DNA of 64,000 nucleotides from JACJWR01 sp964547485 (lineage in GTDB: Bacteria > Actinomycetota > Actinomycetes > S36-B12 > UBA10799), in assembly GCA_964547485.1 (NCBI GenBank), contig CAZJNU010000002.1, positions 44,406-108,405 of the forward strand, written 5' to 3'. The stretch's first letter is position 1. Each line of letters begins with the position of its first letter. Below the pieces are notes generated by a model. It worked only from the letters and a program-made list of their open reading frames with translations. It ran no database searches and had not been told where the DNA came from. A program made the position numbers and the translations under genes. This document shows, piece after piece, positions 23,701 through 32,884 of the stretch.

Positions 23701-23922
23701 TCAGCCCCCGCTCTTGCGGCGGAACTGGCGGCTACCGCCAGCCTTGGCGTGTTCTCCGCCGGCCTTGGCGGAGCCCTCCAGATGAGCCTGACCAGCGTGC
23801 GCCTTGGCATTCTTCTTCGCCAGCGCCTCCCTCATCTGCTCCCTGGGGTCGAGGTTCTCGGGGTCCACCGGTGTTTCTTTCGAAGCGTCTGAGTCTTGCT
23901 GGCTCGTTTCGTTGTCAACCAT
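23701..23922 (-). CDS. DUF5302 family small basic protein
   Basis: A 73-residue disordered, charged protein. The acidic N-terminus is followed by REQMREALAKKNAKAHAG and a C-terminal GSRQFRRKSGG, the defining pattern of DUF5302. The C-terminal basic FRRKSG is strictly typical of the family, whose function is unknown. It is leaderless: the -10 lies 6 bases before the ATG. The gene stands alone between DUF456 and the MmpL operon. Confidence 0.85.
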   Translation of the reverse strand: MVDNETSQQDSDASKETPVDPENLDPREQMREALAKKNAKAHAGQAHLEGSAKAGGEHAKAGGSRQFRRKSGG

Positions 23923-23934
23923 GCCGCAAGGCTA
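23923..23934 (-). promoter_or_regulatory. Leaderless promoter of the DUF5302 gene
   Basis: On the minus strand TAGCCT (23934-23929) is followed by 6 bases and the ATG at 23922. Confidence 0.6.
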
Positions 23935-23952
23935 TACCCGGCTGCTCGGGCG

Positions 23953-26337
23953 CTACTTGCCGTCGACCTGCACCGGCCCGATCATGTCGTCCGGATCTTC
24001 AGGGCCGTCAGGGGCCGAGGGAGTCTCGGGCGATGGAGTCTGGGGTGACGCACCGAGCTGTCCGTCAGCGTTGTCGGCTGGAACGTCCTCGGTACCCGGA
24101 ACCGGGGTGGGCACCAATTCGCCGTCAACTGCCGGGCTCGCCCCCGCCCCGGTGACGAGGGCCGCTGGCGCCCCAACTGCCCCGGACGCCGTCGCAACAC
24201 CGCTGACACGTCGCCAGCCGAGGTAGGCGACCGCGACGAGAACCAGCGCGAGGGCTCCGATCAGGCCCCAATTGACCGACTCCTGCTGCGGCTCGCTCGC
24301 CAGCTGGTAAACGTAGGCGACCCGGCCGGTGGCACCCGCAGGAGCTCCGTAGGGCATCGCGTCGGTGGTGCGCTTGTCTGTCGCCACCAGGTAGGCACGC
24401 GCAAATGCGGGTTGTTTGGAGGATTCCACCACTTGGGTGTAGATCTTCGAGGTGCCCTGCTGTTGAAGTTCGGAGGCCCCCTGGGACACGTCGGAGCTAC
24501 CCTGCGCCAACTGACCGGTGCCGTCGGTCAACTGTTGCGCCCCGCTGCTGGCGTCGCCGAGACTGTCGGTGAGCTCGCCGGACCCCGAAGTCAACTGTTC
24601 GGCACCCGTGGTGGACTGTTGCGCGCCGACGGCCAACCTCTCGGCTGTCACCGCGGCCACGGTGAGCCCGGCCGTCAGCGCAATCAACCCCTCGTAAACA
24701 CCTGGGGCCTGCGGATTGCCGCTTTGCAGCGCCGCCGAGACCTGGGCCAGGCCATCCTGAATCCCGACGACAGCGGTGTTGATCAACATCGCCCCGTCCG
24801 CCGCCTGAGTCGCACCGGCGGCGAAGAACTGAACCTTGGCGGTGGCGACGCCGTTGCTTTGGGCAGCCGTCATCCCGGCGGCGCCAGCATCGGCCACCAG
24901 TTGCATCGCCTGCTGGAGGTCGCTGCAGCCAGGCGGCGGTGGCAAGACAGCGCACAGCTGCGTCATCCCCGCGATCAGACTCGCATTGGCTGCGAAACTC
25001 TTGGCCACGACAGTAGCGGCGGCGGCGCTGACCTCGGCCATCTCGGTGGCAGCGACGGCGGTGAGCGCATCGGCTAACTCGCGCAGTTTCGCATCCAGTT
25101 CAGCGCTGCCTGCCGCCGTCGCGCGTGCCACTTGATACAAGGTGGCACCGGGGGGCAGCGGGTTTACCACGGGGTCACTCGGCGATCCGATGACCGCGGC
25201 GATCTTGCGAACTGCCTCGGCCAATGCCGCCGACGTCTCGACCGCAACCGGTAGACCTTTGGGACCCGCCAAGGTGTCCAGGCCGGCGGTGAGTTGAGTC
25301 AGTCCGTCGCTGAGCCCGGAGAGTCCACTGGTCAGGCTGGAGGAGCCCTGTTGGGCGGCATTCAGGCCAGTGGCCAACTGCTGGGAACTGTCCTGCAAGG
25401 TCAGCAAGCCAGCAGTCAGCTGAGCTGTCCCCTGGGCGATCTTCAAGGTGGACTCGTCGATGTCGCCCAGCCCGTCGGCCAGGCTTCTGTTCCCCTTCAG
25501 CGTGTCATCCAGCATTCCGGTGGAGAACCCGACTGCAGCATCCTCACTTGAGGTGACCGGCACGACCTCCATCCGCACCGGCGGAACCTGCAGAGAATCG
25601 GCGGCAATCCGCAGCTGATAGCGCTGCGTGTAGTCACCGAGGGGCGGATAGAGCACCAGGTTCCAGGTGGCCTGGGAGCGTCCTTCCCTGGTTGTCTCGA
25701 GCACGGCTCCTGGTGCCGAGAGCAACCGTTGGCCGGGCGCCAGCACGATCCGCAACGTGCCGGCGAACGGAGCGAACACCGGCTTCTTCTCCGAGTGTTC
25801 AACTCCCTGGGCGTCTTGGTAGGTGATGGTCTGGTCTTTCACCGTCGTGTTGGTGACGGTATAGGTGACCTGCATCTCACCAGCGCCCCCGGTCACCGCT
25901 TCGGGTGCCACAGCCTGGCCAGCCCGCTGGTACTCCGCATGCAGGGCCACCGGCAACGGCTTGCCGAACGTTGCCTGCGTGGTCACGGATCCGATCGGGC
26001 CCCCGACCGTGACGAGAGCGTCGGATCCGGTGGTCTTCGGGCTGCCGCGCTGACCGACGTAGGTGATGTCGGTCGTCGACGTCGGATTCTTGTAGGTCTT
26101 CTCCGGGAGTCCCGTCGCCGAGAGCCGGTCGATCAGAGTGGCCGACGTCGGTAACCCAGACGGGCCCAGATCGGCCACGACCAATTCGTCGTTGACCAAC
26201 CTGGCTGCTGGCGGATCCACCGCCGGATCAGCCGCCGACCTTGCCGAGGCTGGCGCGGTAACCGCCGGGACCAGCAGGGAAGCAACCAGTGGGGCAGCGA
26301 TGAGCCGACCGGCTATCCGCCAGGGACGCGACCTCAT
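23953..26337 (-). CDS. Secreted, C-terminally anchored heptad-repeat protein (YhgE/Pip-like), MmpL partner candidate
   Basis: A 794-residue protein. A signal peptide (residues 1-32, ending APASA) leads to a beta-rich domain to about residue 265. Two blocks of glycine-containing heptads follow, LTAGLLTLQDSSQQLATGL near 300-350 and LTSGSGELTDSLGDASSGA near 580-640, the pattern of YhgE/Pip-type proteins. A single membrane helix lies near 700 (LIGALALVLVAVAYLGW), followed by a Pro/Asp/Glu-rich tail. The protein would be extracellular, with coiled-coil rods and a C-terminal anchor. Its ATG overlaps the stop of the MmpL gene by four bases (ATGA), so it is produced together with the exporter. I infer a structural or adaptor role in export; no enzymatic motif is visible. 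Confidence 0.75.
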   Translation of the reverse strand: MRSRPWRIAGRLIAAPLVASLLVPAVTAPASARSAADPAVDPPAARLVNDELVVADLGPSGLPTSATLIDRLSATGLPEKTYKNPTSTTDITYVGQRGSPKTTGSDALVTVGGPIGSVTTQATFGKPLPVALHAEYQRAGQAVAPEAVTGGAGEMQVTYTVTNTTVKDQTITYQDAQGVEHSEKKPVFAPFAGTLRIVLAPGQRLLSAPGAVLETTREGRSQATWNLVLYPPLGDYTQRYQLRIAADSLQVPPVRMEVVPVTSSEDAAVGFSTGMLDDTLKGNRSLADGLGDIDESTLKIAQGTAQLTAGLLTLQDSSQQLATGLNAAQQGSSSLTSGLSGLSDGLTQLTAGLDTLAGPKGLPVAVETSAALAEAVRKIAAVIGSPSDPVVNPLPPGATLYQVARATAAGSAELDAKLRELADALTAVAATEMAEVSAAAATVVAKSFAANASLIAGMTQLCAVLPPPPGCSDLQQAMQLVADAGAAGMTAAQSNGVATAKVQFFAAGATQAADGAMLINTAVVGIQDGLAQVSAALQSGNPQAPGVYEGLIALTAGLTVAAVTAERLAVGAQQSTTGAEQLTSGSGELTDSLGDASSGAQQLTDGTGQLAQGSSDVSQGASELQQQGTSKIYTQVVESSKQPAFARAYLVATDKRTTDAMPYGAPAGATGRVAYVYQLASEPQQESVNWGLIGALALVLVAVAYLGWRRVSGVATASGAVGAPAALVTGAGASPAVDGELVPTPVPGTEDVPADNADGQLGASPQTPSPETPSAPDGPEDPDDMIGPVQVDGK

Positions 26338-29300
26338 GACCGACCGCCGACGGAGTCGCCGCTGGGCTCGCCGCCGACGTTCTCCCCTTCGCCGCCAGCC
26401 GAATCCGGCGGTGGCCGGAACCGTTGGTAAGGGTCACCCGTCGGCGGCGGACCTTCGCTCGGCTCCGCCAAACCGACACTCGAGAGCCGACTGGAGGTCG
26501 CTCCGACGGCCGGGCGGAGAGCGACAGAAGTCGACGCCTGGGGCGCTGCCGGCGGCAGCACCGGTGGCGCGGCCGAGGTCGGCGACCCCCGATGGCCGCG
26601 CCGCCGATCCGCACTGAACGTACGACCGACCGTCGCCACCAACAGCGCCAACAGCCCCGGCAGCAACGCTGCGGAGAGGATCTGGCTCACACCCACACCC
26701 TGCCCTGACAGCGCAGCCACCGCGTCAGGAACCACTGCCATTCGGGCCACCACTAGCGCGATACCACCGAAAGCGGCCGGGATCCAGATGGATCGAGCGC
26801 CCGCGACCAGGATGAGAACACCAGTGATCGCGACCGACCAAGCGAGCAGCCAACCGTTGGTCCGATCGGGCGCGCCGGCCGCGCTGACAATTCCGGCGAC
26901 GAATGCCATCAGAGCCGCACCTGCGACGAAACTCAGCGCCCGCGGCAAGGCGCCCCAATCCACTTCGCGTCTCTTCAACGGCAGCACCGCAATCAACCCG
27001 CCGCAGACCGCTGAAAGCGCTGCGGCCGGCAACAGGGCCGCCTCCGGGCCGGCGATCACAAAGGCGGAGGCGCAGGCTGCCACCACGCCAACTGCGGCCC
27101 AGAGCGCGGGGGCCCGGGGACTGCGGCGACCGCGGGGCTCGGTTGACTCGGCCATGATCGCCACCGCGTCCAGTGCCGCCGGGTCACCTTCGACGTGCAT
27201 CTGCGGGAGCAGCCGGTCGAGCCACCCCGGTAGCCACCAGGTCCCCTTCTGCGCCAGCACCATGATCGCGGGAACGAGCAGACACCTCACGATCGTGGCA
27301 TCCACAAACACCGCGGTCGCCAAGCCAATCCCGAACATCTTCACGATCGCGTTATCCGACAACACGAAACTGCCGAACACAACACACATAATCAATGCTG
27401 CCGACGTCACCACCTTGCCGGTGTCAGCTAGTCCCCGCCGAACCGAGACCGTCATGTCGCCCGTGCGCTCCCAGTGTTCCCGGAACGCGGTCAACAGGAA
27501 CACCTCGTAGTCCATCGAGAGGCCGAAGAGGACTGCGAACATCATCATCGGCACATATGACTCGATCGGTATCGGACCCTCCAGCCCGATGGCCTCTGCC
27601 CCCCAGCCCCATTGGAACACCGCCGTCACCACCCCATAGGCGGCAGCGATCGAGATCAGGTTCATCAGCGCGGCTTTGAAGGGGATCAGCAGCGACCGGT
27701 AGGCCACCATCAGCAGCACGAACGAGAGCGAGACCACCCCGAGGATGAACCAGGGGGTGCGTTGGGCGATCAATTCGCTCAGATCAGTCGTCGCCGCTGT
27801 GACACCCCCCACATGCGCGGACATCCCCTGACCGGCCTCCGCCGCCGGCAACACCTCGGTCCGCAACTGCTTGACCAATTCCTCGGTGCGGGGATCCGCA
27901 CCACTCCACTCCGGGGTCACTCGGATGATCGACACGCCACCGTCGGTGCTCACCACGGCCGGGTCAGCGGCGACGATTCCCGGCGTTGCCAACAACGACG
28001 CCCGCAGCGCGACGAGTCGCGGGTCTTTCGTCCTGGGATCGCCACCGGTGGAGTCGGCGTTGGTGGTGGCGGGCTGGTCGGGGTTGTCCGCGGCCGGCGC
28101 CTCGGCGGGGGCATACATGCTGGTGACAATGGCCAGCGGCGCAGTGGCGCCCGGACCGAACGCCTCCGAGGTGAGGTCATAAGCCTGTCGGGCGGTTGTG
28201 TCCTTCGGCAGAATGCTGGCGTCTGTGTGGCCGAGGGTCAGCGTCAGGGTAGGTGCCGCCATCAGCAGCAACACCAGCGTGGAACCGACCGCGAACAGCC
28301 AGGGCCGGGCAGTCACGGCGTTGGCAAGTTTGGCCCAACGCGTCCTGTCCAATTCCCCGCTATCGCCGGTGTCGGCGCCACGATCCGCCTTGCGCATCAC
28401 GCGGTGGCCGGACAACCCAAGCATCGCGGGTACGAACGTCACGGATGCCAGCACCGCGACCGCCACAACAATTGCGGCGGCATAACCCAACCACGCCAGA
28501 AAGCTCAGGCCGGTCAGCGCCAGCCCGCAAACGGCAGCGATCAGCGTGCAGCCGGCGAAAATCATCCCCGCGCCAGCGGTGCCAGAGGTACGCCCGACCG
28601 CGTCCGGCACCGAGAATCCCCGTCGCAGTAGCTGTCGATGCCGCGTGACCAGGAAGAGGGCGTAGTCGATGCCGACACCGAGTCCCAGCATCGTCCCCAG
28701 CGTCGGGGCGACATCTGGGATGAAGACGATCCGGTTCAGTAGGTGGACGATCGACAGTCCGATACCGACCGCCAGGATCGCGTTGGCCAACGGGATTATC
28801 GTCGCCAGGAACCTACGCAACGTGAAGAACAGCACCAGCACCGCTGCCAGCAGACCCAGAATCTCCGACTCATGGGTACTGGGGCTGGACACCTGTCTGC
28901 CCAGGAAGCCGCCAAGCGCGACCTGGGTGGCCGTGCCCTCAGTCTGTTTCTCAGCCGTGGCGAGCAGTTCCTGCCCAACTTCCACCTTTGCGGCATCGCG
29001 CTCGTTCACGGTGACGTTGATCATCGCGGTGTGATGATCCGCCGACAACTGCCCGGGCACGTCCTTCGGGGTCGTGACGACGGTCACCGAAGAATTCTGC
29101 TGCAAGGCATCGCGGACTGAGTTCACCTGTTTTGCGCCGGGCCCCGCACCGAAATCGAGCGCGTCGTTGTGCAGCAGGATCGGGCTGGCGTCCGCGGCAG
29201 AGCCGGGGAAGGCTTGGCCGAGCAACTGCTGGGCGGCAGCACTATCGGTGCCCGAGAGCACGTAACTGCTCGGCGGATTGCCGCCGAGCACCCTGTTCAG

Positions 29301-29396
29301 CCCGCCCAATCCGAGCAGCACGACAATCCAGATGATCACCACCAGCCAGGCGTGCTCGGCACACCATCGCGAGAGCCGGTAGAGAAATGTGGTCAC
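26334..29396 (-). CDS. MmpL/RND-family membrane exporter with extra C-terminal membrane domain
   Basis: A 1020-residue transporter of the MMPL family (RND superfamily). One helix lies near the N-terminus (about 15-35), an extracellular domain at about 40-185, five helices at about 185-345, a second extracellular loop at about 385-575, and five further helices to about 735, including GLSMDYEVFLLTAFREHW, the family signature with the proton-relay region. An additional block of about five helices occupies 765-925, and the tail is Pro-rich. Such pumps usually move lipids or lipid-linked molecules out of the cell. GTG 29396 is preceded by a weak -10-like GACGAT. The 4-base overlap with the heptad-repeat gene makes them a functional pair. 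Confidence 0.92.
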   Translation of the reverse strand: MTTFLYRLSRWCAEHAWLVVIIWIVVLLGLGGLNRVLGGNPPSSYVLSGTDSAAAQQLLGQAFPGSAADASPILLHNDALDFGAGPGAKQVNSVRDALQQNSSVTVVTTPKDVPGQLSADHHTAMINVTVNERDAAKVEVGQELLATAEKQTEGTATQVALGGFLGRQVSSPSTHESEILGLLAAVLVLFFTLRRFLATIIPLANAILAVGIGLSIVHLLNRIVFIPDVAPTLGTMLGLGVGIDYALFLVTRHRQLLRRGFSVPDAVGRTSGTAGAGMIFAGCTLIAAVCGLALTGLSFLAWLGYAAAIVVAVAVLASVTFVPAMLGLSGHRVMRKADRGADTGDSGELDRTRWAKLANAVTARPWLFAVGSTLVLLLMAAPTLTLTLGHTDASILPKDTTARQAYDLTSEAFGPGATAPLAIVTSMYAPAEAPAADNPDQPATTNADSTGGDPRTKDPRLVALRASLLATPGIVAADPAVVSTDGGVSIIRVTPEWSGADPRTEELVKQLRTEVLPAAEAGQGMSAHVGGVTAATTDLSELIAQRTPWFILGVVSLSFVLLMVAYRSLLIPFKAALMNLISIAAAYGVVTAVFQWGWGAEAIGLEGPIPIESYVPMMMFAVLFGLSMDYEVFLLTAFREHWERTGDMTVSVRRGLADTGKVVTSAALIMCVVFGSFVLSDNAIVKMFGIGLATAVFVDATIVRCLLVPAIMVLAQKGTWWLPGWLDRLLPQMHVEGDPAALDAVAIMAESTEPRGRRSPRAPALWAAVGVVAACASAFVIAGPEAALLPAAALSAVCGGLIAVLPLKRREVDWGALPRALSFVAGAALMAFVAGIVSAAGAPDRTNGWLLAWSVAITGVLILVAGARSIWIPAAFGGIALVVARMAVVPDAVAALSGQGVGVSQILSAALLPGLLALLVATVGRTFSADRRRGHRGSPTSAAPPVLPPAAPQASTSVALRPAVGATSSRLSSVGLAEPSEGPPPTGDPYQRFRPPPDSAGGEGENVGGEPSGDSVGGRS

Positions 29397-29465
29397 GCCC
29401 GGAATCGTCGCACATCAAGGGCCACCCGCGACGGCCGTTCACAACCCCCCGTCCAACAACGCCGC

Positions 29466-29511
29466 TAGGCTGGGTGACAGGGGTAAGTGAAATCGTGAAG
29501 AGGAGTGGACA
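29466..29511 (+). promoter_or_regulatory. Promoter and leader of the DUF6790 gene
   Basis: TAGGCT (29466-29471) should start transcription about 34 bases before GTG 29512. AGGAG (29501-29505) sits 6 bases before it, so this gene uses a normal Shine-Dalgarno leader. Confidence 0.45.
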
Positions 29512-30063
29512 GTGCCGTTCTTCCTGGCACCGCTGGTGCTTCTGGTCATCGGTTGGGGAATTCACGTTCTGCTGGACCGAAAGCCGAACCGTCGAACGGG
29601 ACATCGGGTCGTCGAACTTGCGCTGCTTTGGGTGATGGTCTGGCTGGGCGCGTGGGCTCTGTTCGGCGGCCTGCTACACCTCGGACCTACCGCTGGCGCG
29701 ATCGCCGAGAGCATCGGCTACGCCCCATCGATGTTCCAATGGGAGGTCGGCTGGGCTGATATCGCGATTGGGGTGCTGGGCGTTGGTTGCGCCTGGAAGG
29801 CCCGTCGGGACGGCTGGCTCACCGCGGCGGTAGTGGTGCTCGCCATCTCCTATTGGGGCGACGCAATCGGACACATAATGCAGTACTACGCCCATGACAA
29901 CACGGCCACCAGCAATGTCTGGGCAATCCCGTCTGACATCCTTCAGCCATTGCTGGCGATTATCCTGCTGGTCGCCTACCGCCGTGGCGAGCGCAAGCTG
30001 GCCGCCCAAGCCGACCCGGCAGCAGGGTCACCGACCTCGGCAACCACAACGCCCGCCCTGTGA
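29512..30063 (+). CDS. DUF6790 family membrane protein
   Basis: A 183-residue protein with about five membrane helices: FFLAPLVLLVIGWGIHVLL, LALLWVMVWLGAWALFGGLLHL, a helix with WADIAIGVLGVGCAW, AAVVVLAISYWGDAIGHIMQ and LQPLLAIILLVAY. Conserved Trp, Gly and His residues lie within or next to the helices (YWGDAIGHIMQY), a DUF6790 pattern. The tail is disordered. Function is unknown. It converges with the sigma factor gene 31 bases away. Confidence 0.75.
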   Translation: MPFFLAPLVLLVIGWGIHVLLDRKPNRRTGHRVVELALLWVMVWLGAWALFGGLLHLGPTAGAIAESIGYAPSMFQWEVGWADIAIGVLGVGCAWKARRDGWLTAAVVVLAISYWGDAIGHIMQYYAHDNTATSNVWAIPSDILQPLLAIILLVAYRRGERKLAAQADPAAGSPTSATTTPAL

Positions 30064-30093
30064 TCCGCAGTCGGTCCGCCGCCGACGAGCGGG

Positions 30094-31605
30094 TCAGTCC
30101 AGGTAGTCGCGGAGCACTTGGGAACGACTGGGGTGGCGCAGTTTCGACATCGTCTTGGACTCGATCTGGCGGATCCGCTCCCGGGTGACTCCGTAGACCT
30201 TGCCTATCTCGTCCAACGTCTTGGGCTGTCCGTCGGTCAAACCGAACCGCATTTTCACGACGCCGGCCTCTCGTTCACTCAAGGTCTCCAACACGCCCTG
30301 CAACTGCTCCTGCAGCAGCGTGAAACTCACCGCGTCGGCGGGCACGATCGCCTCAGAGTCCTCGATCAGATCACCGAACTCGCTGTCGCCATCTTCACCC
30401 AGCGGCGTGTGCAGGGAGATGGGTTCCCGGCCGTACTTCTGTACCTCGATGACCTTTTCCGGGGTCATGTCGAGTTCCTTGGCCAGCTCCTCAGGAGTGG
30501 CGTCCCGACCTAGGTCCTGGGTCATCTGCCGCTGGACTCGGGCGAGTTTGTTAATCACCTCAACCATGTGCACCGGGATCCGGATGGTTCTGGCCTGATC
30601 AGCCATCGCCCGGGTGATCGCCTGCCTGATCCACCAGGTGGCGTAGGTGGAGAACTTGTAACCCTTGGTGTAATCGAACTTCTCGACCGCCCGGATGAGG
30701 CCCAGGTTCCCCTCCTGGATCAGGTCCAAGAAGAGCATGCCGCGCCCGGTGTAGCGCTTGGCCAGCGACACCACCAATCGCAGGTTGGCCTCCAGCAGGT
30801 GCCGCTTGGCCGCGTGACCGTCTGCGGCGATCCACTCAAGGTCCAGCCGCATCTCGTTATCGTCGACGCCAGCAGCCAACTTCTCCTCGGCAAAGAGACC
30901 GGCCTCAATTCGCTTGGCGAGTTCCACCTCCATTTCGGCGTTCAGCAGGGGCACTCGTCCGATCTGCTTCAGGTAATCCTTGACTGGGTCCGCGGTGGCG
31001 CCTGCCTGGTGCACCTGCTGCACGGGCTCATCGGTGTCGTCGACGTCGGAGATGACCAACTCCTCGGTCCCCTCGGCCTCCGCCGCCTTCGGCTTGACCG
31101 GTTCGGCAACGACGACCTCCTTGAGATCCTCAGCCAACTCCTCCTCGAGTTGCTCCTCCAGCACCGCCGCGGCGGCGAGGTCGACGACCACAACCCCCTC
31201 CGTTTCGACGACCTCCAGCACCACATCCTCCGACCCCGCGGCCGCAGTCGCGACCGTCAGGTTGCCCGTCGTCGCCTTCGCCGACGCCTTCTTGGCAGTC
31301 GGTGACTTAGCCGAGGCTTTCTTGGTTGCGGTCGACTTCTTGGCCGGAGACTTCTTAGTGGCGGTCGACTTCGCGGCCGGGGCCTTCTTGGTGGCGGTCG
31401 ACTTCGCGGCCGGGGCCTTCTTGACCGGAGCTTTCTTGGCCGCGCCCGCCTTTGCGGCCGGGGCCTTCTTGGCGGTCGCCTTCTTGGTTGCGGCCCCCTT
31501 GGTGGCCGCCTTCCCAGCCGCAGGCGCCTTCTTCGCGGCGGCCGCCTTGCCCGTGGGCGTGGTAGTGGTCGAGGGACTGGTGGCTGACCTCTTGCTGCTG
31601 GGCAC
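30094..31605 (-). CDS. sigA: Principal RNA polymerase sigma factor (RpoD/SigA/HrdB family)
   Basis: A group 1 sigma-70 factor of 503 residues. Region 1.2 starts DPVKDYLKQIGRVPLL, region 2 contains NLRLVVSLAKRYTGRGM, DLIQEGNLGLIRAVEKFDY and the -10-contacting YKFSTYATWWIRQAI, region 3 follows, and region 4 ends with GVTRERIRQIESKTMSKLRH. The N-terminal 110 residues are a repetitive Lys/Ala/Thr-rich segment (AAKK and TKK units) followed by an acidic stretch. GTG 31605 is the likely start because GAAGG lies 6 bases before it; the 40-codon extension upstream is not sigma-like. The 5' region holds a 20-base perfect palindrome. The -10 hexamers in this window (TANNNT) are what this protein should recognise. 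Confidence 0.96.
   Translation of the reverse strand: MPSSKRSATSPSTTTTPTGKAAAAKKAPAAGKAATKGAATKKATAKKAPAAKAGAAKKAPVKKAPAAKSTATKKAPAAKSTATKKSPAKKSTATKKASAKSPTAKKASAKATTGNLTVATAAAGSEDVVLEVVETEGVVVVDLAAAAVLEEQLEEELAEDLKEVVVAEPVKPKAAEAEGTEELVISDVDDTDEPVQQVHQAGATADPVKDYLKQIGRVPLLNAEMEVELAKRIEAGLFAEEKLAAGVDDNEMRLDLEWIAADGHAAKRHLLEANLRLVVSLAKRYTGRGMLFLDLIQEGNLGLIRAVEKFDYTKGYKFSTYATWWIRQAITRAMADQARTIRIPVHMVEVINKLARVQRQMTQDLGRDATPEELAKELDMTPEKVIEVQKYGREPISLHTPLGEDGDSEFGDLIEDSEAIVPADAVSFTLLQEQLQGVLETLSEREAGVVKMRFGLTDGQPKTLDEIGKVYGVTRERIRQIESKTMSKLRHPSRSQVLRDYLD
31358..31423. repeat. Perfect 33-bp tandem duplication inside the sigma factor's Lys/Ala-rich segment
   Basis: Two adjacent identical 33-base units (31358-31390 and 31391-31423) begin GTGGCGGTCGACTTCGCGGC. 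They encode two copies of an 11-residue AAKSTATKKAP-type unit. The surrounding 31250-31560 is a degenerate extension of the same repeat, probably grown by slippage. Confidence 0.8.
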
Positions 31606-31858
31606 TGACGACCTTCCGTACGAGAGTGGCGGATTCCTGTCCGGTGTGGCGGAATCCGTACGTGATCTGCACTGGGCGCCCAGTGCACCTGTGACAGAAG
31701 TCAATGCAGGATGAAGCGGATGCATTGGCAGATCGATACAGTCAACATTGCTCTGGGCATGACGAAGGACGAGCTGTCAAGGCTGTCCCACTGCTACAAC
31801 GATGTCACATCCCCGGGTATTCCGTGGCGACTGACCCACCTGAATCGCCACGGGGCTG
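31606..31858. promoter_or_regulatory. Non-coding region upstream of the sigma factor gene, with a 20-bp perfect palindrome
   Basis: At 31668-31687 there is a perfect palindrome, TGCACTGGGC and its complement, about 63 bases before the GTG. Closer to the gene lie two near copies of GTGGCGGAT/ATTCC and an inverted pair GGATTCC (31631-31637)/GGAATCC (31651-31657). Farther upstream on the minus strand are TTGACT and TTGACA boxes, but no convincing -10 at the right distance. I see no gene in this stretch. Confidence 0.5.
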
Positions 31859-32884
31859 CTATTCCAGCTGTCGGCCGGGTTCCCGGTCAACCTGTCCGGT
31901 CTCGCCATCTCGCCACAAAATCAGGGCAACCGCGGCCAATACCATCACCATCCCGACCACCTGAAACGGCGCCACCCGCTCCGCAAGCACCAGTGCCCCC
32001 AGCACAACCGCGAGCACCGGCTCCAGGGTTGCCACCACGGACGCATGGGACGCGCTCAGATGACTCAGTCCGGCGCTGAGCAGACCGAATGCGGCCACCG
32101 TCGAAACCACGGCCATCGCAACCGCAACTCCGTAGCTGGCCGGGTCCGACGGGCCGGCAGCCCCCGTCAAGAGCGCAACCACGCCAAAGGATGCTGCTGC
32201 GCCACTCACAATCAACGTCGTCGCGCGCAGACTTCCCACTCGTTGCACCAGGTTGGCGGCGATCAGCACGTAGGCGGCATAGCAGACAGAGGCGCCCAGC
32301 AGCATCGCAATACCGGCCAGCGTGCGGTCGTCTACCTGACTGCCGCTGGTGTAGGCACCGATCGTCAGGGCGGCACCCGCGACGGCGACGGCGGTGCAGA
32401 CCAACGTGACGATCGAGGGCACTCGCCTTCTTCCCACCGCGACCGCCACCACCACCCACGCCGGAAACAGGAATAGCAGCACCTCTGCCAGCCCCGCACT
32501 GATGTACTGCAGGCCAAGAAAATACAGAGCTACCTCGAAAGCCAGCAGTAGGCCACCCAACAACAGCAGGCCCAGCGATTCCCGCGGCAAGGGCAGCATG
32601 GCAACGGATGTCACCCGGCTCCGGACCGCGAGCAACAGCCACAGCAACGCTGCGGCAATCAGAAACCGCCACGCCAGCAATGCAAATGGGGCAACGCCGT
32701 GCGCGTAGGCGGTCTTGCCCAAAATTGGCATTACCGCAAATCCCAAGGCGGAGCCGGCGACCAGCACTGCACCTAGGGCGCTCTGCCCCCTCGTACTCGC
32801 GACCTCTCGGGGCGGGTCGACGACTGGCTGCCGGAAGTCGCTACTCGTGGCTTGCCCTGACAACGAGGACCGGACACGGCGCAT
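31859..32884 (-). CDS. EamA/DMT family transporter
   Basis: A 341-residue drug/metabolite transporter with ten predicted helices in two EamA halves (about residues 37-165 and 180-315). The segment AWRFLIAAALLWLLL is the second helix of the family and YISAGLAEVLLFLFPAWVVV falls in the fourth. The first 35 residues are hydrophilic. The substrate is unknown; members export metabolites or drugs. The start region overlaps the UspA end by 44 bases (ATG 32884) or 23 bases (TTG 32863), and neither has a clear Shine-Dalgarno, so translation is probably coupled to the upstream gene. Confidence 0.86.
   Translation of the reverse strand: MRRVRSSLSGQATSSDFRQPVVDPPREVASTRGQSALGAVLVAGSALGFAVMPILGKTAYAHGVAPFALLAWRFLIAAALLWLLLAVRSRVTSVAMLPLPRESLGLLLLGGLLLAFEVALYFLGLQYISAGLAEVLLFLFPAWVVVAVAVGRRRVPSIVTLVCTAVAVAGAALTIGAYTSGSQVDDRTLAGIAMLLGASVCYAAYVLIAANLVQRVGSLRATTLIVSGAAASFGVVALLTGAAGPSDPASYGVAVAMAVVSTVAAFGLLSAGLSHLSASHASVVATLEPVLAVVLGALVLAERVAPFQVVGMVMVLAAVALILWRDGETGQVDREPGRQLE

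Noticed and set aside
27612..28631. Plus-strand open frame of 339 codons inside the MmpL gene
   Set aside because: It is antisense to a clear MmpL sequence, and its His/Arg/Gln-rich composition is typical of a shadow frame.
31250..31560. A separate histone H1-like gene suggested by the Lys/Ala repeats
   Set aside because: The repeats are in frame with the sigma factor and form its N-terminal extension.
31711..32079. Plus-strand open frame of 122 codons between the sigma factor and EamA genes
   Set aside because: Its second half is antisense to EamA, it has no ribosome binding site, and it turns Pro/Ala-rich there. The first 35 codons look somewhat protein-like but cannot be supported alone.
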